Positions 35,642 through 48,600 of a DNA stretch of 64,000 bases are shown here, piece after piece. Each line of letters starts with the position of its first letter. The stretch's first letter is position 1. The notes under the pieces are model-generated. The model worked only from the letters and a program-made list of their open reading frames with translations. It had not been told where the DNA came from and searched no databases. The stretch lies in contig NC_081140.1 in assembly GCF_958295425.1 (NCBI RefSeq), positions 10,175,698 to 10,239,697 of the forward strand, in the 5' to 3' direction. The stretch is from Solea solea (taxonomy: Eukaryota > Chordata > Actinopteri > Pleuronectiformes > Soleidae). The translations under genes were made by a program, and so were the position numbers.

Positions 35642-38625
35642 GTGATGAAACAGGAGAGGCTTCTTGGCGACTCATCCATCATTTTCCCCCCTGGCCTGCA
35701 GTGCCCTCAGAGGAACGCTGCACTGTCACAGTGACATTGGGCTCATTTTGGACTAGAAAAATGGTGCATCTGCCCTAAGTGTCGCCTCCCACACCTCCCC
35801 GGCTTCCAACCAAACAACCAACTTAGACGCCACAGTAACAACCCCTGCGATCGTTTCAGAGTTGTTCTCTCATGTCTACTGGGACAGATCACTAATTAGA
35901 GATGCTGGTGTACTGAAGGACCCTCATTTGTCCACAGCCGTTTAGCGTGGTTGCTTCAGGTGCACCGTGACCTTCTATGACCCTGCCCCCCCCCATCTGC
36001 TGGATAACCTTGGAAAGACTGATGAGAAAATGAGAAAAGAGAGCAGTGTGTTATGAGTGTCCAGCGGTCTCTCAGCCCCGTCTCTTCCTCCCCTGTAACG
36101 TACAGGGTGAGTCAGCATGAGCAACTGCAGTGGAGCAGTCCAATCACTCTGTTTACGCATGCCTCTGAAGAGACAACGCTAACACCACAACACGAAAGCA
36201 CCTCTTCAGCTGCTGATTCATGATTGAGCGTGGATATGTGTGGGCACGCGTCCTCCAACTCTTTTCACGGGCAGCGCGGGGCGACACGAGCGCACATCGG
36301 ACAAACTTTCACTGCTGACAGTGATGAGTTTCATGGTCAAGGAGACATCCTGGTCGATGAATTTAAAATCAAAAAAGAGACGAGGGCATGAGAGAGAGAC
36401 AGAGAGAGAGAGGGAGGAGGGTTTGGCAGACAGTGGGGCATGATGCAACCTGCAGTGTCTGTTTCTCTCCCATCAGGCGTGAGAAAGATAGTGAGTGGGT
36501 TGTACAAGGATGTTTAAATCTTTGTGTGAGTCTGCGTGTATGTGTGGTATGGTTAATGTCGCAGGTAGTGACGAAGCATATACAATATGTACAGGCATGA
36601 CGCTGTACAACTGTAATCTGTTTAACAGAAACACACACATCCTCATAAAGACACGTAAATACAAGCTTAACTGTCGCCATGGCATGTTAATGTATTTCTT
36701 CTCAAAACAGCACCTTGTTGTTGGGAGTTAGAGATAGTGTCACGAAAGCAGGGAGATAAAAAAAAAAACAGAATGACACTGGTGGAGAGTTTTTATATTT
36801 TAATCCATGCAAATGTAATCAGATTTGAGTAGATGATATGGGCAAAAACGTTCTATCTATCGTTATTTACTGCGATAAATGTCGTTTTGCTCCTGGGTGA
36901 AATTGGTTAATTGTGGTTTTTAAACTTCTTTAAGGTCAGAAAACAACACAAACACTTCAGGATCTTCAGGACTTGCGGTGTGTTTGTGCCGCTGTCTTTC
37001 GCGTCTGCAGCTGAAAGAGTTGCTTATCAGTCCCGCCGCAGGGAACAAACATGCACACGTCGTGTATGTGCAGATCTGATGCACTTATGTATCAGCAGAG
37101 GGACAGACACAAAATGCACAGCTTCCCCACAATAAGCCGCCTTTCACAGATAGCCGCTGTGCAGCCGACAATAGCGAGAATAGCTTCAATTCTGATCCGA
37201 ACAACGGCGACGGACAACTGTGTCCTTTGCTGAACTCGCGTCAGCACATTCTCGCCTCTTTGACTGTCCTCCAAACTTTTCCTTTCTTTGGCAAAGTAAC
37301 CTTTTCACAGAAACATGCATGCTTTTTTCGTGTCATTGGAGATCACTTGTCATCCGCCCTCTTTGATTGAACATGTTGTTTCTGCGCGGTGACCTGGTAT
37401 TCCCACCTGACCTCACCTTTCCCATAAGTCAAGCCTAAGGTTGACGTCTGTTATTAATTTGCATGACCTTGTTGACTGTAACGTCCTATTGAGCAGCAGT
37501 GAGCCCGTATTGTCTTTCATACATCCCTGAGAATAACTTCCTTCCTGTGTGGGGATCAATAACGTAGTGCGGGACCTAAGAAATAGAACGCCATTTCCTT
37601 TGCAATAATGACAGAAATCATGGGGGATATATGCTAGCCAGCCGGGATCAATAGCCATAATGTGAGTGTAAGCTCTTTCCTTCCTGTTTCAGTGACAGAA
37701 CTGTGGTTTGTTGATAAAAATGTACGTACACTAAAAGCAGTTGTAGACGAGGAAGCTACACTGAAGGACACAAATGTGTCTGTTTTCTTTTAAATACCAC
37801 AACCGAGGCTTGTGATGCAGCGCATCCGTGGACTCTTATCACGGCCTCTGACCACGAAAGAATAGTGAATAGCACATTTCAATCGTTCTGTCATGAGAGA
37901 GCTATAATCTTTCACTTCTGCGTGGCATATGTCCTTCCACTTCTAACTAATCCTTATAATGCCTCAGAAGCGAAGGTCGTTGTCAAAGCCGAGGGGTGAT
38001 TAACTTAATCCACTTGTTTTCTGAATCCGATTTACCTCATTTTCCAAACGGGAGAACAATGTTCTGCTACACAGACATCAAGATGATAGCGTGGCATGCG
38101 TTAATAAGAAGGGCCCCAACACTGAAGAGGCTTCTATTATCTGTCCATAACATCTGCATCCCATTATGTTCCCCGGTTCCTATCAGCGGATTTCTTCTAA
38201 CGATGGCACTCAAAGCCGTCGCTGCCATATGAGGAGTGTGAGTGAAAAGTGAGAGCAGATCACCCAAGTTAAAAGCTGATGATCTCTCTCTCTCTCGTCC
38301 ATGAGCTGATCTGCAGCGTAGGCCATGAGCAAAGCAAAGTAAGGCACAGTGTCCCGTTGAGTCCTGTGCTGCTGCGGCCGGCCAGCCTCAGTGAGTTACG
38401 CAGTGCAGTGGCATACAGTTGACTTCATTAACAGGGCCCTCCATTCCAGAGGATGCTTTATTTACTTCCTGCACCAGGCAAAGACAGATGCTCCCTATAT
38501 ATAATATATCTTACCATAGAGTTTTGTGCAAGTACAAATAAGTGTGTTTATTGTGTGTGTGTATTTTAGGTTCTCTCCATCATTTGCTTAAAACCTGTTA
38601 CACAGTGATTTTTGAATTAAAACTC
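35642..38625. other. Non-coding stretch, conserved-element texture in parts
   Basis: GA-rich tract at 36391-36418 and a CT tract at about 38285-38297. The parts at 37121-37260, 37540-37670 and 38080-38235 have mixed composition without simple repeats and are candidate conserved elements; this was judged by eye only. No exon recognised. Confidence 0.45.
36391..36418 (+). repeat. (GA)n-rich tract
   Basis: GAGAGAGACAGAGAGAGAGA-type low-complexity sequence. Confidence 0.85.
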
Positions 38626-38637
38626 AACTTGAAAAGT

Positions 38638-39024
38638 CAGTCAGTCAGTCATCATCTACCGCTTTATCCTCTGCCAGAGGGTCGTGTGGGGTGCTGTGCC
38701 AATCTCAGCTACATCGGGCGATAGGCGGGGTACACCCTGGACAGTTCGCCAGTCCATCGCAGGGCCACACACACAGATAGAGACAAACAACAATTCACTC
38801 TCACACTCATTCCTATGGTCAATTTAGAGTGTCCAATTTACCTAATCCCCACATTGCATGTTTTTGGACTGTGGGAGGAAACCGGAGAACCCGGAGAGAA
38901 CCCACGCACACACGGGGAGAACATGCAAACTCCATGCAGAAAGGCCCTTGTTCCAACCAGGGCTCGAACCCGGGTCTTCTCGCTGCAAGGCGAGAGTGCT
39001 AACCACTACATCACCGTGTGGCCC
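38638..39024 (-). mobile_element. Full-length tRNA-derived SINE, 387 bp
   Basis: Read on the minus strand from 39024, the first ~68 bases resemble a tRNA. There is an A-box-like TAGTGGTTAGC (38998-39008) and a B-box GGGTTCGAGCC (38961-38971), the two parts of an RNA polymerase III internal promoter, at tRNA-like spacing. The body carries CATGTTTTTGGACTGTGG-type blocks (in plus orientation), and the 3' end is a (CTGA)n tail at 38638-38650. The flanks repeat AACTTGAAAAGT (38626-38637) and AATTTGAAAAGT (39025-39036), 11 of 12 identical: a target duplication from LINE-driven retrotransposition. The tRNA-like head is part of the SINE, not a tRNA gene. Confidence 0.9.
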
Positions 39025-39036
39025 AATTTGAAAAGT

Positions 39037-39516
39037 ATCCGAAAAAATTTTAAATTGTTTACATGTGGTGTCGTATTCATGTGTGATTGTTTTAACATCG
39101 TGTGAGCTCACAATGTGCACTGCTGTATTTACATTTCAGTACTAAAAGTGGGCTAGAACGCGATCAAACATGAGACTCGTGCGTTCAGAATCAGTGGTTT
39201 ATCACAGATCGTCTGACGCAGTTTACTTCCTGTCATACACACTAAAAACCAGTTGAAGCTCAGCTTCAGTTGATCTCTATGAGACGGCACAGAATGGATT
39301 TGTTTTCACTGTGGTGAGACGGTGATTGGATAAAATGTGGCAAGAGCATTGCTTTCAGGGAAGCTTACCTTCTCTGGGAGTTGGTGGAGCAGTGGGCGGG
39401 CACAGACGCTGAGGATTGATGCATGAGGATTGGAGCAACTGTCTGAAAGGCACAACCACTTTTCGATTGACAGCGCAGTGGAAATATGCAAGTTTCTATC
39501 TCCGTCCCCGTGAAGT
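39037..39516. other. Non-coding stretch between two mobile elements
   Basis: No exon accepted. A minus-strand splice-like pair near 39371-39450 was considered and rejected. Confidence 0.5.
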
Positions 39517-39524
39517 CTAGAAAC

Positions 39525-39906
39525 TGGGGCTGTCAAAGTTGAGATAGTAGCGAAAGATGGAGAGAGGCGAGGGATTGTTGGGCAGAATGTTTCATTTTAA
39601 GAAGAATAGGGACGGAATACAAGATAAAATAAGTTACCTGGTAGTCACGGCACAATTTAATGACAATGACCGCAAGTTGCGATCCTTTGCCTTGACTGTC
39701 AAAGAAACAGATGCGCGACTAATTGCTGAGACCTGTGCGGAGGAATTCCTCAACATCACCAACGAGTGGAAAGTAAGTGGCAAACTAACCAGTCTAGGCA
39801 CCAATAGTGCCTGTAATATGCTGGCAGCTGCCCGACGACTTCCATTTGGACACCTACGCTGCGAGGCTGACTGTGCTTTCGTTCTCTCTGTCTACTGACA
39901 GCCCTA
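39525..39906 (+). mobile_element. hAT deletion derivative, 382 bp, perfect 8-bp target duplication
   Basis: The left terminus TGGGGCTGTCA (39525-39535) and the complemented right terminus TAGGGCTGTCA (39896-39906) match at 10 of 11 positions. Both flanks carry the identical octamer CTAGAAAC (39517-39524 and 39907-39914). Almost the whole element is one open frame of hAT transposase origin (39557-39898). The perfect duplication and unbroken frame suggest a fairly young insertion of an internally deleted copy that needed a transposase from elsewhere to move. Confidence 0.9.
39557..39898 (+). pseudogene. Internally deleted hAT transposase open frame, 113 codons
   Basis: The frame starts MERGEGLLGRMFHFKKN and then enters a stretch like the RNase H-fold core of ZBED-type hAT transposases: SYLVVTAQFND..RKLRSFAL, then a segment equivalent to the family's 'VTDNAANM' motif, here LGTNSACNM, then HLRCEAD in place of 'HLxCFAH'. 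The region with the first catalytic aspartate and the 'WTS' motif is missing between the N-terminus and the SYLVV segment. The aspartate of the second motif is replaced by asparagine, and everything C-terminal (dimerisation region, catalytic glutamate) is absent. The stop codon TGA is the first three bases of the right terminal repeat. It cannot be an active transposase. Whether the short protein is made is unknown. Confidence 0.7.
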
Positions 39907-39914
39907 CTAGAAAC

Positions 39915-42900
39915 AAATAGCAGCCAATTGGGATTTATTTGCTGGGCTATATAGCCCATTTCTGTTTGTGCAGTTTCTACACTATAAATAAAAAACAATA
40001 TTATATTACTTCTGTGTTGCTGTTTTACATAATTATCGTGTTTCCTTGTTCCAGTTGTTCGTTCAGTCAGAGCAGAGGGCAGAATTTATGTATAAATAAC
40101 TGAGCTTCCCCTCTTTCAAAGATCAGCAACGACCAGGCAAGTCTGCATTTATGAATATTTGTTCATAGATGTATTAGTATGTGTGTCTCTCAGTACATTA
40201 GAGCAACCAGGAGCTTCACCCTGTCTGACTGGATCAGACTGGATCACTGTCTATTGCGTCATTGTCTCATGGCATGTGAGCTGCTCTGGAAGTAGAGGTG
40301 ACACGCCGCACTCTTATTTTGCCAGTTATAGTTACAAGTTTGGCACTCAAACATCACTTTTTGACTCTGCAGAGGACAGCACATATAAACATGTTTTATG
40401 AATATGAGGTATCGCATTAGGTCCAACGGCAAGAGGTTGAACGTGAACGCGATCACCAGTTAGAGGAAAAACCCCAGAGGAAAACGTGCAAAACGTTTAT
40501 TTAAAATTTCTGTCTTTTAAATTTCCAGTAGTGTGAGAACCTACATTTTTAAGAGATCATGGGCTTGAGTGGCCTTACGCCACCCTGTAATTTCTGTCGT
40601 TACCTCACGTTTGAATGTAAGCCACTATGCAATTACAGAAAATCAGTTATATTTAACACTTTCAAACTCCTCATGAACCGAGTTTGTTGCTGCGAGAACA
40701 TCCAAAGATGGATATGAACTATAATGTACTTAGATGCAGTGGCATAGTAGCCATCATACTGGATCGTTTATTTCACAGAATATTAAAGCTTCATTATTTG
40801 CTGTGGTTTCATAGTTGATTACGTCTTTTTTTTTTTGGGAAAGTGAGATGTGGGCTTCATGTGATTTTCGGGTCCCAGCCCGTCCTTGACCTGCAGTGAG
40901 CACATGCAAATGGTCCTGTTGGGAGCTTGGCTGCTCATATCACAGGGATGAAGCAAGAGGAGGAGAGGAACGGATAATGAATAATGAGGCACAGGGAGCG
41001 ACGTGTGTTGAAATGTGGGGCAGACAAATGAACAGATAGTGAGTGGAAAGACGGACGAGAATGAGTCACAAGTAAAAGCAAAAGTGAAGGATATTTAAGA
41101 GTGTTTAGCAGATCCCGTTGTACGGCGCTCAGCCATTCATAATAAACAGGCCTAATGCACAATTAAAGGCACCTGGAGCTTCTCCATCACTGATTAAGTC
41201 AAGCTTATAATCAACTGCTGATCTAATAGCAGTGTTTGTGTGTGTGTGTGTGTGTGTTAGTCCTCTCCTCTGCCTGTCACTCCCACCGCTTTGCAGATTA
41301 AGGTGTGACTGAGCCAGAATGAGATTTCGCCATAGCCAGAACAAACACCATAATAAGCATTTCCAGCACAGGCCTTATTATTCCTTTCGTGACTGAGTTC
41401 TATTGCTGTTTCTACAGTGCTGGCAATTTGATCAGCTCTAGCTCCAAATGGTTCTTCATGACATTTTTCCCCCCCCGAATATCAGAATGATAGAGTTCTT
41501 TCTCTATCTATATCTTATATGCTCAATATTAAGGGTTAATTTGCTTGTAGGTGAGGTTTAAAACACCCTTAAGGCTGAAAATGTGAAATAAATAGTTGAA
41601 AAAGGTCATTGGCACTCACTTTTGACTATTGTCAGATTGAGAAAATGGTTTCACCATTTCAACATCAGCGGTAGTTTGTTTAATACACTGGCATCATCAT
41701 TCTTCTTTTCCAAAGCTGTTAAAACAAAGAGCGCTTATTCAAATGTCTAAAAAAAGCCAACGTATAAAAATAATGTCTTGGAGATGCCTCAGCATGGGAA
41801 AATAGGGACTTTATAGTCGACCCTGTGATGATGACGAAATAACTACTATTGTTTTTTCCCATTTATTTAAATATGTGAGGGGGAATTAAATGGTATGATA
41901 AGTAATGTTTCTCCCTCTCAGTTTTGGATTGTGAGTGCAGCAGTTTGCATGAGGTGTGTTTTTTGACTTGGGTTCTTTGTGAAAGGGCCAGGCGCTTGGC
42001 GTGAAAGCCAGCAAAATAAAAGGTGCTTTTATCTTATTCTCCAGCTCATATTTAAGACCACAGTTTCTGGATGTTTGTGGAGCTGGCTGAAGTATTCCCC
42101 TTTTCCTTGTTTGCTGGATTTCTTTTTTTTCCTCTGTAGCCCCACACCACCCAGGGATTCTACTGTTTGTCTCTCCACTCCATTTGATAAAGCGAGTCTG
42201 CTGAACCAAAGCCCTTGAACTGGCTTCGGTTCATTTAAACAATCCCAAGATGTCGGACTCACGTCAACCTTAATATTTTATCACCTCTGATTCTGGGAGA
42301 AGGAAAAGGGAACTTTCGCTGAACTGTTCCCGGAAAAAATCCCATGACTGCATTCACTATGATTAACACATGAATGAATTATGAGAGAGGGAAAGGTATA
42401 TGCATGGTGAAGCTTAATCGCAGCCCATTTCCTTGCTTTATTGTTTTTCTGAAAGACTGTTTGTGATGATGAGGCCAATCTGGTAGTGGCCAGTGTGGGA
42501 GCTGATCCTTATCACTCGCGTTCTCATGGCTTTTGATGGAGCTCTCGGTGGCAATTTCTGAGCCACAGCACAGTGAAATATGGAGCGTTAAAGCTTTCCT
42601 TCTCACACGTCCTCACGGGCGATTGAGGTTTATGTTAATTTGCTTGTTTAACAGCCCGGCTGTCCTCTTTAGCGCTCTCCTCTGCTCCTAGTCCATTCCT
42701 GCTGCCTGGAAGTCATCACAGGCACTTTAATCAGGGGAAGAGTATGAGTTTGGGTTTTTAAAGAAGACCTTTCAACGATAAACAAGACCCTCAGGATTTC
42801 CTCCCCTTTTGGTTGTGTTACAAAAGGCCTTCTTTGACCCTGTTTCCCTTTAAGATAAATTAAGTAAAAGTGCATATGTGCAGGACTTAGTCTGTCCACC

Positions 42901-45099
42901 TAGATCAGTGTCTGCTGTGCTTCGAGTCTCCACCTGTCCCTACAAATGATCTCTTTTGCCGCACCCTGGGAGTTCCAGCGCAATGATCCATTTGAGCAAG
43001 AGAAAACAAGCCCCCATTACTCTCAAATTGAGATTGGCACCTCACTCCAGAGTGCTGGTCAAAGACCGGTCAGTGTGGAACTCGTTTGTGTGGAAAAAGA
43101 GGTGTTAAAGCACATTAATGTGGTCAATTTCAGCAGCTGCACCTGCGTCCTAATCAGACAAGAGACCATTCAAAGATTTTGACCCACAAAAGGCCATTGA
43201 GAGCATGTCTTAAAATTAGCCAGGTCAATGGACAACAACAAACCGTGAAACTCAGAAATGACCTATTATGAGATGGTTTATTTAGTGACTGGAGGTTGTG
43301 ATGCACCAAGAAAGCACTGAAGTGGAGCTTCAGAGGGTAACAGTGTGTGGTTAATGCTGTTTGGTGTGTGTTTCTAATTACAAGAGAGGAGACGAGGAGT
43401 CTGTGCAGTTAAAGGTGTGAGCTGTTATTAACCGAGCGGTCAATAAAACACTTAACTTAATAAAACACAATTTTTTTTATTGTGTTTCCTCTCTCTGTCT
43501 TTTCCTGTTGTTCATCGCCTTGCATCTTTTACTGTGTATAAAGAACCACGGGTTTGTCAAATGCAATTTCTGCAGTCACACAATTATGAGGACACCGTCT
43601 GCGGAGCAGATAACGGAGAGAAGAAGCCGCGTGAGGCCCTGGAGGTGCACCAGATCAAGCTTTGCATATTTGACACTGTTTCCACTGACTTCTCTGGAGG
43701 CTGCTGGTTCTGGCACCTCAGCTACACTTGAGCTCCATCGCTGCTAATTTACTAATCACAATAAAGCTGTTAACAATCCAAGAGAAAATGAGAATCTCTT
43801 GATGGCAGGTGTAAATCCTCTGGCATACAATCAACATGCTTTTATTGGTATTTGTTGTTTTTTTCATCACAGTTAATCACTTTCTGTACTCCTGTCTGCT
43901 TCTCGGGGGTTGTTTCTTGAGTTATGTGTTGAAGGAGAAATTCAACCCTGTCATGTTTAAATTCAGCTCAGTATTTTTAAGTTGCTACTTAAAATTAATC
44001 ACAATTCTTTAACTTAATGTTGAGTTGTGGGTTGAATATGTTGAACAAAAGCTAAGTTTAAGGATGTCACATTAGCTGGAATATTAACATGGAAGAGGAG
44101 GAAGAAGAAGAAACCTGTGACGCCTGTGAAAACCCGGGTGGATTTACTAAATAAGAGGCCAGGGGGCTGAAGGAGTCTGTCTTTCCAGTCCCTGATGAGC
44201 TGGAATATGATTGGATGGATTGGGTGCCAGATGTTTGTGGATATGCAAGGAATATGTCAAGGCCCTCGCAGCTTACTGCAACATGTGAGAGAGCTTGGCA
44301 CAGTAAAGGCAGCTCTCCCCTTGGCGCAGTGTGCTTGTGTGCAACTTAGTCTTGATCCCAGCTCCAACCCAAACCCAAAGACATTTGTATCTCATTATGT
44401 CATATATTTCACTATTTCACTTTGTTCCTCTTACAGGTTTTGTCTTTCTTCCTCTTTTTCTAATCATGGTAGTCATTAGGTGTGATATTATTTCATTACA
44501 AGAGTATCATAGTGTTCCACACATACCACCTTATCTAAATTCAGGGAATGGAAGAGGGAAGTTAATCAAGGCAATTAGCAATCCAATCGCTGCCTTGACA
44601 GCGCAGTCTCGCTTTTTGCTGTATTGGCATCCGGTGGATCTTTGGCAATCATCTCAGCGGAGGTTCCTGTGCGTAATCCTGATTGGCTGTTCTGTCTCAG
44701 TGTGCAGAATCAACTATATATACAGATTTAACCAGGAGTAGTTTAACTGCCAACAATTGATCCGATGAAGAAGACAGATGGAACGAAGGTACTGCGTGCG
44801 TCCACTGCCCACATTCATCTCGCTAATCTGTCCGGTATCAAGGTTGTAAGTCCTCCCTTGGCCCGCGGTGATTTCATCCGGGGGTTTATGTTGGACGTAT
44901 TTTGCGAACGTATCACCGGGTCAATCGCAGGGCTTGATCAGTGACCTCGCAAGCCTTTAAAAGCCATGCTTCAACCGGCCCACCAGCAAGCACGTCGATG
45001 AGGGATGGACTGTTAGCATCACAGGGAGCACCCATGCGTCCCTGAGGCTGATTAGAACACAGGTTCATGGACGTTATTTACTGCACGGCCTGTATGTGT

Positions 45100-45101
<2 letters not shown>
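39915..45101. other. Non-coding stretch (putative intron, part 3)
   Basis: A TG tract lies at 41237-41257 and T runs occur near 40827 and 42121. The parts at 41100-41230 and 42600-42760 look like candidate conserved elements by texture only. A splice-like pair near 43555-43640 was considered and rejected. No transposon ends were recognised. Confidence 0.45.
41237..41257 (+). repeat. (TG)n microsatellite
   Basis: 21 bp of TG repeat. Confidence 0.9.

Positions 45102-45145
<44 letters not shown>
45102..45145 (+). repeat. (GT)22 microsatellite
   Basis: 44 bp of uninterrupted GT, one of the two longest clean GT tracts in the window. Confidence 0.95.
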
Positions 45146-45146
<1 letters not shown>

Positions 45147-45357
45147 CTGTTTACATGAGCATACCCTCAAGGACTCTGGACCCAGCAGCGGGTTACATGC
45201 CTCATAGCTCCATCCCCAGCTGTGGGGGGGTACGCCAAGATGGCTGTCATTTTTTTTTTTTTTCTATTGGTCGTGACACCTCTTTAGCCTTGGTGAATAG
45301 CTGCTGGAAGGTTGAGGGCTGCTGACATATGCTCAGACCATGACATGCCAGAATGTG

Positions 45358-45358
<1 letters not shown>

Positions 45359-45389
<31 letters not shown>
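45359..45389 (+). repeat. (TG)n-(AG)n compound tract
   Basis: TG repeat at 45359-45380 passing directly into AG repeat. Confidence 0.9.
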
Positions 45390-45640
45390 ACCTGGATGTC
45401 CATGATGGTTGTGTGTGGCTTATTAACACCTCCAGTATGTGTCTGTGCGTGCGTGTGTATGTGTGCACCTTAGACGACATTGCAGCTGATGGCTTGTCAC
45501 TGATAGTGGCCCCGCAATGAAACGAAGGTCACAGTACTCTCTGGGTTTCATCTGGCCCTCTCATAGGTGTACTGCTGTAGCTGTCAGCTAATGAGACAGT
45601 GGATGGGAGCAAAGGAAACGGAGGATAGATGAAAAGCCCT

Positions 45641-45681
45641 GAGAGAGAGAGAGAGAGAGTGGGGGGTGTGTGTGTGTGTGT
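45641..45681 (+). repeat. (GA)n-G6-(TG)n compound tract
   Basis: GA at 45641-45659, a short G run, then TG to 45681. Confidence 0.9.
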
Positions 45682-48600
45682 TTATGAGAGTGAGGAGAAG
45701 GGGGTGGGTAGAGGAGAGCGGAAAACTGAAGAGGCAAAAACACAGAGTCAGGCAGTGGACAAGGAGACGAGAGAAAGAGGCAAGAATTGGTACAAAAACA
45801 AGAATATGAGAAAGTGAGATGTATAAAAAAAAAGGGTACATCAGATAGTCATGCTTTTGGGAAGACAGCGGACAATGAGAACAAGTGAGGTAAAAGCAAC
45901 TCGGAAGGTGGAGCACATTTATAAGCAAGTTTCTCCTTCAAGTCAAGCAAACATAAGATGTATCACCACACAGCAGCAGTGGCCTGTTGCAGAAACAGTA
46001 TGGGAAGTGTCCTACTGAGTTTTTTGCCTTCCGACTGAGAGGATCTCACCCTGTTCTCCTCACATCAGCTCCGTCTTCTTGTCTCACCATCCCCAACTCC
46101 CTGTCTTTCTCATTTGCTCCCTTTTTGACTTCTCCTCTTTTTTGTTCCTCCTCATTCCCTTAGAGTGTGCTCCCAGACTGTGCCCTTAGGCGACCATACT
46201 CGGAGATGATGGATTGGGTGGAGGGCGCATGGAAGTGAAGGGGGTTGTGGAGCACTGCAGTATAGCATGACTGATGGGGACATGCATTATTTTCCTGGAA
46301 GGCTCAGCCAGCGAGGGCCAGAATGTAGTACTGTATATATCGCTGGCGCTCACTCATTGTGCAAAAAAAAAGAATGCTTTTAATACGCATTGTGTGACCC
46401 TGAATCACTATTTCTGTTGTTGTTGTTGTTGTTATTTTGCAGATCTTCACGCAGCATGATAACATTTGGTCCTCTGACCAATACTTGCTCTCCTCTGCAG
46501 AGTTCAGAGCAATCAGCATATGCGTAAAAGGCCACTTGGCTGAGACATTATCCAGTGACTCACCTCCACCATGGGACGTCATCCCGCCCCCACTTTGCCC
46601 GCCTTGCTTTCATGCATCATACATGTGTATTATATTGGCCTACCTCCATGTGTGTTGTGTGAGCGCACAAGGTGGAGTCATTTGCCAAGCGGCCATGAGA
46701 GTCCGTCCTGCTGCTCCTGCGAAGCTTTTAAGTTGCGTTGTTAGTTTTTAACTTAAAATCAATATTCCAGTCTGTGAATTCCCCGCAACTTGGTAAAAGA
46801 ACGTGTGTCCAGTGCTACACTGTGCTTGTCATGCTGTGCGTATGTACCGTGGCCTCGGCCCGAGTCATTCATTTATAATGAGTCAGTTATGACTCCCCCG
46901 GGCCTTGCTGGAGACGGGAGTCTCACTGTTCAGTCAACCAGAACCTCCTGTTGGAGCAGGAATGGCAGGGATGTGCCACCGTACAGTGTTAGATGCACAC
47001 GGACAGAGAAACGCTGCAGTGACATTAGCAGCTTGTGAATAACGAAGGCTCAAAATTACACTCTTATTTAGCACACAGTGTTGGTTTAGAATTGCAAATG
47101 TGCCATCACGGAGCAGAAAATCATAAAACCGAACTCCAGCTGTGGTGTTTTTCAAGCAAAAGCTAAATACGTCCCATTGGAGTTCATTTCCTTTTCCTAT
47201 CAGAAAACTCAAAAAGGAAAAGTTAATGAGTTGCTGTGGTTGTCAGAGTTGTTTTCTATCTAACAGGCAGTAATTAATATTAATGCATATCAATGCATTA
47301 ATATACATACATACATATATATATACATTCTTATCTCTAGAGAAGCACTGGGGGTTAAAGACGGGGAACCCAGTGCAAGCTTCCAACGTGTCAAAAATAA
47401 ACTACGGGTCACTCTAAGTTGTAGTTGTAATATCGTCTTACTGTGGAGGACCGAGAAATGACATGCCAATTATTCATAAAGGACGCAGTCATTATAATAA
47501 TAGTCACAATCACAGTTATAATGATCACAGTGGCGATGGCCTAGATACAGTCTGCCTGTGTCCATTCCACTGTGGAAAAAGTTGAACAGTTCCAAGCTGA
47601 TACTTCAGATTTAAAACCATCTAAGCTTAACGACTACACTGAAACACAACAAGGTTGTTGCTCAGCAGTTGTCACGCATTATTTTTGCTTTTTCTTCATC
47701 AGCAACGTGAAAAAATAAGTGATCTATCTACAGCACATCGATGTATTCTGGGCTTTCAGCTGCGCTGAGAGTCCGGTTTTTATCACCTACTCTTCAAAAA
47801 AGCTGGACTTGATGTCTCAGCTGTTTTGAAAGACATCATGTGTTTGTTCTGTTGAGAGTTGAGCCTGTGATCCAAATGATCTTCACTTGACAAGTGCATT
47901 GCTTTGGCATATGTGCTTTGTCAGGGTCACTGTCACTCAATGTCCTCCACTACTCAATCTTTTTGATGCAATATTGTCGTATGGATCCGCTGTGTCTTAT
48001 ACAGACTGTCAACCCGCGTTGCTTTCACCGTAACCAGTGTCTGCAAAATCTATTTCACTGCTTTACTGTGCGCCTCATCCAATTAGTCTTATAGGCAAAG
48101 CACACGCCAACCCACTTTATTTTACCTGTCAGCAGACTGTGCTCATCTGAACAAGGGACGACTCCATATTCTACTGAAGAGCAGACTTAGTGTGAATTAA
48201 CTTTCGCTCTTAAAAAGCTGAAGGAACAAACTGCCCTGCATGCTACTGTCACAGTCCACTCATCTCTTTCCAGCTTGGAATTTTGTGGGGCTCCTCTCTC
48301 AGGTGTTTTTGGAGTCTGGGAAACAGAGGGTTTATGAAGAGAAGCAGCTGGTGCCAAAAGTCTCAAACCTAAACACTGTGAGAGCTCACTTCATCCCCTC
48401 TGTCTCCTGCCTCATGTTTCTCTGTTCTCTGTCCCTGCCGTCTTCCCGATTCCTGCACTCCTCCTCCTCCTCCTTTCCACTTCCCTCTCTCCTCTTCTCC
48501 ACCTCCCATGCCCCACCATCTCCCGTTTTCGTCTACTTGCTGCTGCATTTATCTTTTTCTCCATCTTTCGCTCCTTATTCTTCCCTCCCGTTGCCGCCTC

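Noticed and set aside
38957..39024. tRNA-like sequence with A and B boxes on the minus strand
   Set aside because: It is continuous with a SINE body, tail and target duplication, so it is the SINE head and not a tRNA gene.
39371..39450. Minus-strand interval with a GTAAGC donor and CAG acceptor
   Set aside because: Weak pyrimidine tract, no recognisable peptide, and a position between two mobile elements.
43555..43640. Plus-strand interval after a pyrimidine-rich tract, with a CNFCSH segment in one frame
   Set aside because: Two frames are equally open, the possible donors are weak, and the Cys/His spacing is incomplete for a zinc finger.
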